Positions 7,651-13,363 of a DNA stretch of 22,438 bases are shown here, one piece after another; within the stretch, counting starts at the first letter, position 1; every line of letters begins with the position of its first letter. The position numbers were made by a program, and so were the translations under genes. This DNA comes from Chloroflexota bacterium (GTDB lineage Bacteria > Chloroflexota > Limnocylindria > Limnocylindrales > CSP1-4), in contig PMJT01000027.1 of assembly GCA_003158495.1 (NCBI GenBank), positions 13,657 to 36,094 of the forward strand. The letters run 5' to 3'. A model generated the notes under the pieces. It saw only the letters and a program-made list of their open reading frames with translations, made no database searches and had not been told where the DNA came from.

Positions 7651-7656
7651 ATGTTA
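7651..7656 (-). promoter_or_regulatory. -10-like box TAACAT
   Basis: Minus-strand TAACAT lies 26 nt before the ATG at 7624 and gives a short leader containing the GAGG ribosome site. The same hexamer serves the epimerase gene at 10839-10834. Confidence 0.4.
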
Positions 7657-7755
7657 CGACCGACAGCGGCCGGCGGTTTCCCGGGTCACGAAGGGACCGT
7701 CTGGCGCTCTCCCCGGTCCGGCTTCACGATCCAGGCAGTGCGTTCCGCCCTTGGG

Positions 7756-7772
7756 GACCCTAAGATAGGGTC
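7756..7772 (+). promoter_or_regulatory. Inverted repeat overlapping a -10-like box
   Basis: GACCCTA (7756-7762) and TAGGGTC (7766-7772) form a perfect 7-bp inverted repeat with a 3-nt spacer. A TAAGAT box (7761-7766) sits inside it, about 98 nt before the small gene at 7865. A repressor site or an mRNA hairpin are both possible. Confidence 0.45.
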
Positions 7773-7864
7773 AGGTTTCATGGCGTGGATCGAGCGGAAA
7801 ACAACGCCACCGAAACACGGGGTGCGGATTCGGGCAGCGGGCAAGGGTCCGAGAAGGTTGAGAC

Positions 7865-8083
7865 ATGGTCTTCAATCGCAAGCAGGCCGCGGACGAAGCC
7901 GTTCGACGCGAGAGGCGGTCGACGCTGGTCCAGAGGCTGGTCGATGCCGGCGAAGAAGAGAGGCGCCAGATCCTTCTTGTGGCCCTTCAGACCGGCGAGC
8001 TAAAGAAGAGCGAGGCCGCCGACCTGCTCAAGCTCGTGGACCGGCTCGCCGCATTCTCGGACACATCGTCGACGACGGACTAA
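7865..8083 (+). CDS. Small charged helical protein (72 aa), unknown
   Basis: The protein is almost entirely helix-forming and highly charged (RKQAADEAVRRERRSTLVQR, then EEERRQILLVALQTGELKKS), ending in a Ser/Thr tail. No signal peptide, membrane segment or metal motif. The pattern GEERRQILLVALQTGELKKSEA could be a short helix-turn-helix or a protein-protein docking unit, but no family is recognised. GAGAAGG lies upstream of the ATG. Its TAA stop (8081-8083) overlaps the stop of the convergent ATPase gene by 3 bp, so the two mRNAs must overlap at their ends. It is placed divergently from the DUF2892-like gene. Likely real, role unknown. Confidence 0.55.
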   Translation: MVFNRKQAADEAVRRERRSTLVQRLVDAGEEERRQILLVALQTGELKKSEAADLLKLVDRLAAFSDTSSTTD

Positions 8084-9486
8084 CTCGGCCCGGGCTCAGA
8101 TCCGGCCCCAGAGGACCCGGGGCGGTCGGACGGATGGAGGCGGTCCGTCGGACGCGGGCCAACCCTCAGCAGGCCCTTGACCGAGTCCGCGATCTTCTGG
8201 GCGGACACGAATCTGCCGTCGCTCTGGTGGGCTCCATCGAGCAGTCGCTGCGCCATCGCGTCGATGTCCGCAACCACTTTGGACGTCGGGAACCGTTCGA
8301 CGGCCGATCGCCCTTCATTCGCCGCCCGCACGAAGAGAAGTCCGGCCGAGCGGATCCGGCCCAGGACCGGCAGATCAACGACCCGCTGCAAGTCCGCCGT
8401 GGCGACGCCGCTATTGGCTCGGTTGATGACGATCATCATCCGATCCCGCATGCCCAGGCGAGTAGCCACGTCGCGGAACTGGACGGCGGCCCGGATGCAG
8501 GGGATATCCGGCGTGATGGGTATCACGATTCTGTCGGCCTGCTCGAAAAGGGCGCGGTTGAGCGGCCCGTAGTCCGGGTGCATGTCAAGCATTATCCAGT
8601 CGTAGCGATCGCGAGCCCCGCAGATGGCTTCGGCTACACGCTTCGGCTCGAGTACTTCCGTGTGCAGCGGCGATTCGGACAGGACCAGCACGCTCAGCCC
8701 GCTGCTGTGGAGAGTGGCGATCTGATCGACCGGTTCGTCCCTGGCCCCGTCGCGATCTTCGCGCCAGGCGTTTGCGAGCGTACGTGGCCGCTCCAGGCCG
8801 AGCGACGACGCCACGTGGCCGGTAATCGTGTCGCAGTCCACGAGCAGGACGCGCTTGCCGCGCCTGAGCTGGAGCGCTGCGCCCAGATTGATCGCCATCG
8901 TGGTCTTGCCGACGCCGCCCTTGGGGTTGAAGACGATCACGATCTTGCCGCCGGTACTCGGCAGTCGATTGGGAGCCAGGCTGGATGCGCGGTTGAACGA
9001 GACGATGGCCCCTGGGTCATCTGTGTCGTCGGGCGCCGCCTCGACCGCGACGCTGTCGGACAGCATGACGCCCCCGCGATCGAGGAGCGGGCCGGTTTCG
9101 TCGAGGCTCGGGCGCTCCGATCGGATGAGCATCGCCTCGATCCGCCAGCGCACCGATTCCGCCGAGTACGGTCGTGTGAAGTATTCGTCGCGCGAATCGA
9201 CGCCCCTGTTCAGGCCGATCCGCCCCAGCGATTTGGCCGGCACGAGCATCAAGATCTTGGTTTCGCGGTCCTCGCCACGAAGGACGCCGTACATGGCTAT
9301 CGAGCCATCGAAGTCCATCTCCGTGTCCAGGATCGCGACTTCAACGTCGTTCCGTTTGGCCAGCACCTTCTCGACATCGGAGACGGACTTGACCCCGATC
9401 GCTTCGAAACCGGCGTCGGTCAAGTGTTTGCGGACGGACCGAAACTCCGAACCCGGCAGGCAGACAACGACGGCAGCGCGCGGCAC
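8080..9486 (-). CDS. TadZ/CpaE-like ATPase: receiver-like domain plus MinD/ParA domain
   Basis: A 468-residue protein. Residues 1-125 look like a response-regulator receiver: an Asp at position 54 (VAILDTEM) fits the phospho-acceptor, but the usual acidic pair after the first strand is replaced by CLPGSE, so it is probably a pseudo-receiver. Residues 180-430 are a MinD/ParA ATPase with deviant Walker A KGGVGKTT (189-196, signature Lys189), the switch-like LLVDCD (215-219) and Walker B WIMLDMHPDYG (Asp301). TadZ/CpaE proteins with this order localise Tad/Flp pilus machinery to the cell pole. No other tad gene is in the window, so the partner is unknown. The start is a GTG (9486) with GAGG about 10 nt upstream and a TACACT box further up. 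The C-terminal 35 residues are disordered. Confidence 0.83.
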   Translation of the reverse strand: MPRAAVVVCLPGSEFRSVRKHLTDAGFEAIGVKSVSDVEKVLAKRNDVEVAILDTEMDFDGSIAMYGVLRGEDRETKILMLVPAKSLGRIGLNRGVDSRDEYFTRPYSAESVRWRIEAMLIRSERPSLDETGPLLDRGGVMLSDSVAVEAAPDDTDDPGAIVSFNRASSLAPNRLPSTGGKIVIVFNPKGGVGKTTMAINLGAALQLRRGKRVLLVDCDTITGHVASSLGLERPRTLANAWREDRDGARDEPVDQIATLHSSGLSVLVLSESPLHTEVLEPKRVAEAICGARDRYDWIMLDMHPDYGPLNRALFEQADRIVIPITPDIPCIRAAVQFRDVATRLGMRDRMMIVINRANSGVATADLQRVVDLPVLGRIRSAGLLFVRAANEGRSAVERFPTSKVVADIDAMAQRLLDGAHQSDGRFVSAQKIADSVKGLLRVGPRPTDRLHPSDRPGSSGAGSEPGPS

Positions 9487-9525
9487 CCTTCAATAGCCTC
9501 ACATGCGAAGAGGTACGTCGGTTCG

Positions 9526-9531
9526 AGTGTA
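9526..9531 (-). promoter_or_regulatory. -10-like box TACACT
   Basis: Minus-strand TACACT, within CTACACTCG, lies about 39 nt before the GTG start of the TadZ-like gene. It suggests a promoter separate from the epimerase gene upstream. The same CTACACTCG string occurs on the plus strand near 15457-15465, before the small membrane gene at 15529. Confidence 0.4.
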
Positions 9532-9600
9532 GACCCTCGGAGCCCGGGGCACTGCCGCCGGGCCTCATTCCGCCTTGCGTGTCCCGGGTTGGCCGTCGGC

Positions 9601-10827
9601 TCAGGCCCGGCCGGACTCCTGGAGCTGCTGGATTCGCTCGATCGTCTCCAGCATGGCGCGGGTGTTGTGGTACGGGCACTTCCAGAAGTCGACCTTCGAC
9701 AGGCCCGCCTCGGGCACGCCCTCGCGCGATACACGCGTGTACCACTCACCGCCCACGTGGTCGATGACACACGCGTCGATGAAGTCCCACGTGCGCAGCG
9801 CAGCCTCGGCAAACTCCGCGACGCCGGTGATGCGGTATGCGTTGAGGAACCCAACCACTCCCTCGGCCTGGGGCCACCAGTCCTTGTCCGTGTTCAGACG
9901 GCCGTCACCGAGGCGGTCGTTGTACACACCGCCCCGCTCGCCGTCGTAGCCCTCCGCCAGGACCCCGTCCGCCAAGCGAGTGGCGGCGGCTTCGGCCCGC
10001 GAGATGAGGGCTGGATCGCCGACGAGTTCTGCCGCCTCGCACAGGAGCCAGCTCGTCTCGATGTCGTGGCCGTATGACACGATCGACGACAGCGACTGCC
10101 ACTGCTGGTCGAAGAAGAGGACGAGGTGGCCGGTCCCGGGGTCGATGAATCGATCCAGGAGCATCTCCAGCACGGCCTGCAGTCGTGCGCGAGGCCGTGG
10201 ATCGTCCCAGACCAGAGAGAGCGTGGAGTACGCCTCCATCACGTGAATGTGCGTGTTCATGGAGAACGGCGCGTTGAGATCCCTGGCGGACAGCCGGATT
10301 TCCTCGATCGGCTGCCAGTCCCGTCCGCGGGCCTCCCAATAGCCGCCGCTCACTGGATCCACCGTGTGACCCTCTATGTCCTCAAAAAGGCGGATGGCCC
10401 GATCGAGCGCTTCGGTGCTCCCAGTCGCGCGGCAGTACTCCGCCAACCCGTAGATGCCGAAGGCCTGACCGTAGGTCTGCTTCCGGCCAGTTAGGGGAGT
10501 GCCATCCCTGTCCAGCTCCCAGAACAGGCCCGAGTTATCTTCGTCCCAGAACTTCGACAGCAAGTACTCGAAGGCCCGGTCCGCCAGTTCGCGGTACTGC
10601 TCGTCCCCAAAGCGCCGCAGGGCGGCCGAATAAGTCCAGAGGATCCGCGTGTTGAGCACGCCGCCCTTCGTCGCGTCCGGGTCGGGACGCCCGTCCATCG
10701 TGACGGCACCGACGAACCCGCCCCTCTCGCGGTCCGGCGCGTGGCTCGCCCAGAACGGCAGGATCCCCTCTCTTAGTTCCTTTTCCGCCGCTACCCGCAG
10801 CGCCGCCAATCGTCCCTTGGTAGTCAT
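9601..10827 (-). CDS. N-acylglucosamine 2-epimerase family enzyme, cellobiose 2-epimerase type
   Basis: A 408-residue cytoplasmic enzyme of the AGE superfamily (alpha/alpha-barrel), of normal family length. It interconverts the C2 configuration of a reducing-end sugar, for example cellobiose to glucosyl-mannose. The diagnostic blocks are all present: GGVLNTRILWTYSAA (55-69), PFSMNTHIHVMEAYSTL (187-203, His195), SYGHDIETSWLL (251-262, His254), DKDWWPQAEG (314-323) and FWKCPYHNTRAMLE (381-394, His387). His254 and His387 correspond to the general acid/base pair known for cellobiose 2-epimerases. These blocks fit that subgroup better than renin-binding-type GlcNAc epimerases, although mannobiose 2-epimerase is possible. 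The gene has a leaderless-type TAACAT box 6 nt before the ATG and diverges from a Gfo/Idh oxidoreductase gene across 95 bp. Confidence 0.9.
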   Translation of the reverse strand: MTTKGRLAALRVAAEKELREGILPFWASHAPDRERGGFVGAVTMDGRPDPDATKGGVLNTRILWTYSAALRRFGDEQYRELADRAFEYLLSKFWDEDNSGLFWELDRDGTPLTGRKQTYGQAFGIYGLAEYCRATGSTEALDRAIRLFEDIEGHTVDPVSGGYWEARGRDWQPIEEIRLSARDLNAPFSMNTHIHVMEAYSTLSLVWDDPRPRARLQAVLEMLLDRFIDPGTGHLVLFFDQQWQSLSSIVSYGHDIETSWLLCEAAELVGDPALISRAEAAATRLADGVLAEGYDGERGGVYNDRLGDGRLNTDKDWWPQAEGVVGFLNAYRITGVAEFAEAALRTWDFIDACVIDHVGGEWYTRVSREGVPEAGLSKVDFWKCPYHNTRAMLETIERIQQLQESGRA

Positions 10828-10833
10828 TCGCGG

Positions 10834-10839
10834 ATGTTA
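10834..10839 (-). promoter_or_regulatory. -10-like box TAACAT, leaderless type
   Basis: Minus-strand TAACAT ends 6 nt before the epimerase ATG (10827), so transcription would start at the initiation codon. Confidence 0.5.
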
Positions 10840-10898
10840 CCGGCTCGGAGTCCCGGCTTCACGAAGGAACGGCACGTCGGCTCCCGGCCGGCACGCGG

Positions 10899-10904
10899 TA
10901 ACCT
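10899..10904 (+). promoter_or_regulatory. -10-like box TAACCT for Gfo/Idh gene
   Basis: TAACCT lies 18 nt before the GTG at 10923. A start near 10911 would leave a 12-nt leader carrying GGAGGT (10912-10917), 5 nt before the GTG. The box is too close (3 nt) to the ATG at 10908 to serve that start. Confidence 0.45.
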
Positions 10905-10922
10905 TCGATGCGGAGGTGCGCC

Positions 10923-11894
10923 GTGGCCGCAACAAGAGTCGGAATCATCGGGTCTGGTTGGATCGTCGGCGTGCATATGCGCGTGCTCGCCGGGTTCGAC
11001 GACGTTCGCGTGGTCGGCATCGCGGCCCGCAACGAGGAGGCCGCCCGCCGGCTGGCCGAGCCGGCGGGCGCACGCCACTATCCCGACTATCGGTCGATGC
11101 TGGACGCGGCCGAACTCGATGCGGTGTTCGTCTGCCTGCCGCCTTACGCCGCCTTCGAACCCGCAATGGCCGTCGTAGATCGCGGCATCCCGATCTTCGC
11201 CGAGAAGCCGCTCGGAGTCGACGAAGCAGGCCCGGAACGAATCGCGAAGGCAATCGCAGCCGGTGGACTCCCCTCGGCCGTCGGCTACCAGTGGCGCCAC
11301 CTCGAGGTCGTGGATCGGGCGCGCGACCTGCTGGCAGATCACCCCGCGCAGCTGGTCATGGGCTCGTGGCTCGGCGATACGCCAGGGGCTCCGTGGTGGA
11401 TCCACAGGGAGCAGTCGGGCGGGCAGATAGTGGAGCAGGCGACGCACATCTTCGACCTGGCGCGACTCCTCGTCGGTGAGATGGAGCCTGTGTCCGCGGC
11501 AGGCCGGCGGGTGCCGCGGGCCGCCTTCCCCGGAAGCGACATCCTCGACGTCACCGAGACCTCGGTGCGGTTTGCGGCGGGAGCCGTCGGGACCTTCGCC
11601 ACGACGTCGCTGCTCGCGGGCCCGCATCGCGTGGGCCTCGACACCGTATCTGACGGCATGGCCATCACGCTCGAAGTCCTCGACCACCGCCTGGTGGTCC
11701 GCCGTGGCGGTGAGACCATGACCCTGGCCCCGGCCTCAACCTTCGATACGCCATACCGGCTGCAGAATCGCGCTTTCATCGACGCCGTCCAGGGCAAAGC
11801 GAACAGGATCCGCTCTACCTACGCCGACGCCCTCCTGACGCACCACGTCACTCTGGCCGCGACACGCCTGGCGGAGCAGAGCGCATCTTCCTGA
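10923..11894 (+). CDS. Gfo/Idh/MocA family NAD(P)-dependent oxidoreductase
   Basis: A 323-residue cytoplasmic dehydrogenase, of normal length for the family. The N-terminal Rossmann domain opens with RVGIIGSGWIVGVHM (Gly-x-Gly then His, residues 5-19) and continues to AEKPLGVD, where the EKP motif is at 94-96. The C-terminal domain holds EQATHIFDLARLL (171-183), with His175 and Asp178 matching the family's catalytic His/Asp positions. These enzymes oxidise or reduce sugar and inositol hydroxyls. The substrate is not readable, but the divergent 2-epimerase suggests an aldose or disaccharide. GTG 10923 is chosen over ATG 10908 because GGAGGT sits 5 nt upstream and the Rossmann strand normally begins within a few residues of the start. 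Confidence 0.9.
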   Translation: MAATRVGIIGSGWIVGVHMRVLAGFDDVRVVGIAARNEEAARRLAEPAGARHYPDYRSMLDAAELDAVFVCLPPYAAFEPAMAVVDRGIPIFAEKPLGVDEAGPERIAKAIAAGGLPSAVGYQWRHLEVVDRARDLLADHPAQLVMGSWLGDTPGAPWWIHREQSGGQIVEQATHIFDLARLLVGEMEPVSAAGRRVPRAAFPGSDILDVTETSVRFAAGAVGTFATTSLLAGPHRVGLDTVSDGMAITLEVLDHRLVVRRGGETMTLAPASTFDTPYRLQNRAFIDAVQGKANRIRSTYADALLTHHVTLAATRLAEQSASS

Positions 11895-11899
11895 GGCTC

Positions 11900-11920
11900 G
11901 CGGCGGCCGGGGACCGCCGC
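11900..11920 (+). terminator. GC stem-loop after Gfo/Idh gene
   Basis: GCGGCGG (11900-11906) pairs perfectly with CCGCCGC (11914-11920) across a 7-nt loop, 6 nt after the TGA. No T-run follows. Position and stability suggest an intrinsic-like or processing hairpin. Confidence 0.4.
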
Positions 11921-11940
11921 CGGTGGTCGTCGGTGCCGAG

Positions 11941-12177
11941 CTACGGCCGCTTCGTCCAGACATAGCCTGTCAGGTCCCTGGCATTCGGGTCGGGCCTTGT
12001 ATCGGCCTGAAGGTTGGGCAGCAGAACCCCGTCGCCGGCCGAGTGGTGGATCCAGTCGATCATTTGACCAGGATCGTCCCGACTCGCCCCCTGTGAATCT
12101 CGGCCCCGCACTGGTACGGGATCCAGGCCTCCGTGAGGAAGAGGGCTTACGACGAGGCGGATCCCCCACCTGGACAT
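11941..12177 (-). CDS. Possible small leaderless gene (78 aa), unknown
   Basis: The 386-bp space between the Gfo/Idh gene and the surface-protein gene contains this one plausible minus-strand frame. The ATG (12177-12175) is preceded by TATGGT at 12189-12184 with a 6-nt gap, the same geometry as the leaderless boxes of recognised genes here. The second half has G/C-rich third positions and looks protein-like (QMIDWIHHSAGDGVLLPNLQ, then ARDLTGYVWTKRP), while the first half is less convincing. No signal peptide, membrane helix or family motif is recognised. It could also be the remnant of a larger gene. Low confidence. Confidence 0.35.
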   Translation of the reverse strand: MSRWGIRLVVSPLPHGGLDPVPVRGRDSQGASRDDPGQMIDWIHHSAGDGVLLPNLQADTRPDPNARDLTGYVWTKRP

Positions 12178-12183
12178 GACAGG

Positions 12184-12189
12184 ACCATA
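12184..12189 (-). promoter_or_regulatory. -10-like box TATGGT before possible mini-gene
   Basis: Minus-strand TATGGT ends 6 nt before the ATG at 12177. Support depends on that small frame being real. Confidence 0.3.
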
Positions 12190-12280
12190 CGTCCGATTAG
12201 ATGAACAAAGAGGCGGACGAAGTCCGGACAAGCGATAGCCGAACGTTCAGGCTCGGCGGCCCGAGCTCCCAGTCTGGCTC

Positions 12281-13363
12281 CTACCTCGGCGAAACGGGCT
12301 CACTTCCCAGCTTGCGACGGCGCCCGCGGCCAAGGACACGCCGCGTGATCGGCACAAAGACCGAGGCCAGGCTGCCCTGGGCAATGATGACGAGGATCAG
12401 CAGGAGCCCCGGCAGGCTCAGGAAGAGCCCCGGGACCATCCAGACGAACATGCCCAGGCTGTTGACGGCCTGGCTGTCGAGTTGGACCGTGCCGCCGTCA
12501 GGCAGCGCCGCCACGTCGACCGTGGTTTCGAACCCGCCGATGGCACCACCGCTCGAATCGTTAGGCGTGGCCACAATGCCTGCGATCTCGGGTAAGACCG
12601 TGGCTCCCGGCCCGCTCGGCGTCGCCGATGTCCCCGGCTCGTCCGAGCCCACGGCCGACGGGCTGGCCTCGGGGGATGGGCTATCGATAGGGATGGGCGT
12701 CGCGCCCGGCTGGCCGTTTGGTGCCGCAGTCTGGGCCGGCGTCGCCGTGACCTTCGGCGCGGTGGTAGCTCTCGGGGTGGATGTGGGGGTGAGCGTTGGT
12801 CTAAGTGTGGGTTTAAGCGTGGGGGTCGGTGTCGGTGTCGGTCTCGGCGTCGGTGTCGGCGTGGCGGCTGGGTGGATGGAGAACGCTCCGGGAGGCGTGC
12901 GCGGCCCGAAGTCGAGCTGGGGCGAGTTCACAGTGAAGCCCTTGTAGGCCCAGGCGGTCCACGCGGGCAACCGCGACGCGTTTGCAACAACGCGGATCAC
13001 GAAGATCCCGTGGGCCGATCCATTGAGCCGCCAGCTGTCCTTCGAGGTGCGGAACGTGACCCACGTCGGTCCGGAGCCGGCCACGGAGGCGGTCCATATG
13101 AACCCGGCCGGCACGCTCGAGACGCTCGCGCCCAGCACGGTGAACCCGGCCGGTACGTCGAAGACCACGCAGCCGATCATCTCGCTGCCATCGGTGACCG
13201 TGGCGGAGATGTTGGTCGGTACTCCCTCCGTGATCGACGACGGCGCAAGCGCGAGTGTCCAGGGGTTCGCGGCCCGGACCGCTGCCGGCATACCAGGAAT
13301 CGTGGCCCAGCCCAGCCAGGCCAGTGCCAGCAGGGCCGCAAGAAGTCCCCTCCGCGCGGACAT
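12281..13363 (-). CDS. Secreted, C-terminally membrane-anchored Pro/Thr-rich surface protein
   Basis: A 360-residue protein with a signal peptide (residues 1 to about 31: basic start, hydrophobic LLAALLALAWLGWATIPG, likely Ala-x-Ala cut near AVRAAN). A strand-rich domain follows (about 33-165, e.g. VVFDVPAGFTVLGASVSSVP) that looks Ig/DUF11-like. Next comes a mucin-like stretch of TPTPTPRPT repeats and Ser/Pro/Ala-rich sequence (about 167-265), a second short domain, and one membrane helix (about 304-330) before a basic tail GRGRRRK. The likely topology is an extracellular domain on a stalk tethered by the C-terminal helix. It has no sortase motif. Its ATG shares one base with the TGA of the HD-GYP gene (TGATG), indicating one mRNA and translational coupling. 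No catalytic motif seen. Confidence 0.75.
   Translation of the reverse strand: MSARRGLLAALLALAWLGWATIPGMPAAVRAANPWTLALAPSSITEGVPTNISATVTDGSEMIGCVVFDVPAGFTVLGASVSSVPAGFIWTASVAGSGPTWVTFRTSKDSWRLNGSAHGIFVIRVVANASRLPAWTAWAYKGFTVNSPQLDFGPRTPPGAFSIHPAATPTPTPRPTPTPTPTLKPTLRPTLTPTSTPRATTAPKVTATPAQTAAPNGQPGATPIPIDSPSPEASPSAVGSDEPGTSATPSGPGATVLPEIAGIVATPNDSSGGAIGGFETTVDVAALPDGGTVQLDSQAVNSLGMFVWMVPGLFLSLPGLLLILVIIAQGSLASVFVPITRRVLGRGRRRKLGSEPVSPR
12776..12867. repeat. Low-complexity hexamer-type repeat coding the TP-rich stalk
   Basis: The plus strand shows many gtnggn and ggtgtc-like repeats here, coding on the minus strand for Thr-Pro dipeptides (TPTPTPRPTPTPTPTLKPT). Length variation here would alter stalk length if multiples of three are gained or lost. 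Confidence 0.75.

Noticed and set aside
6420..7768. Overlapping plus-strand frames through the decamer array
   Set aside because: Arg/Pro-rich translations produced by GC-rich repeats; no ribosome site or family resemblance.
7651..10077. 808-codon plus-strand open frame
   Set aside because: It lies antisense to the TadZ-like ATPase and 2-epimerase genes, both with strong family motifs. The frame is open because of high GC; its translation is Arg/Asp/His-rich and matches nothing.
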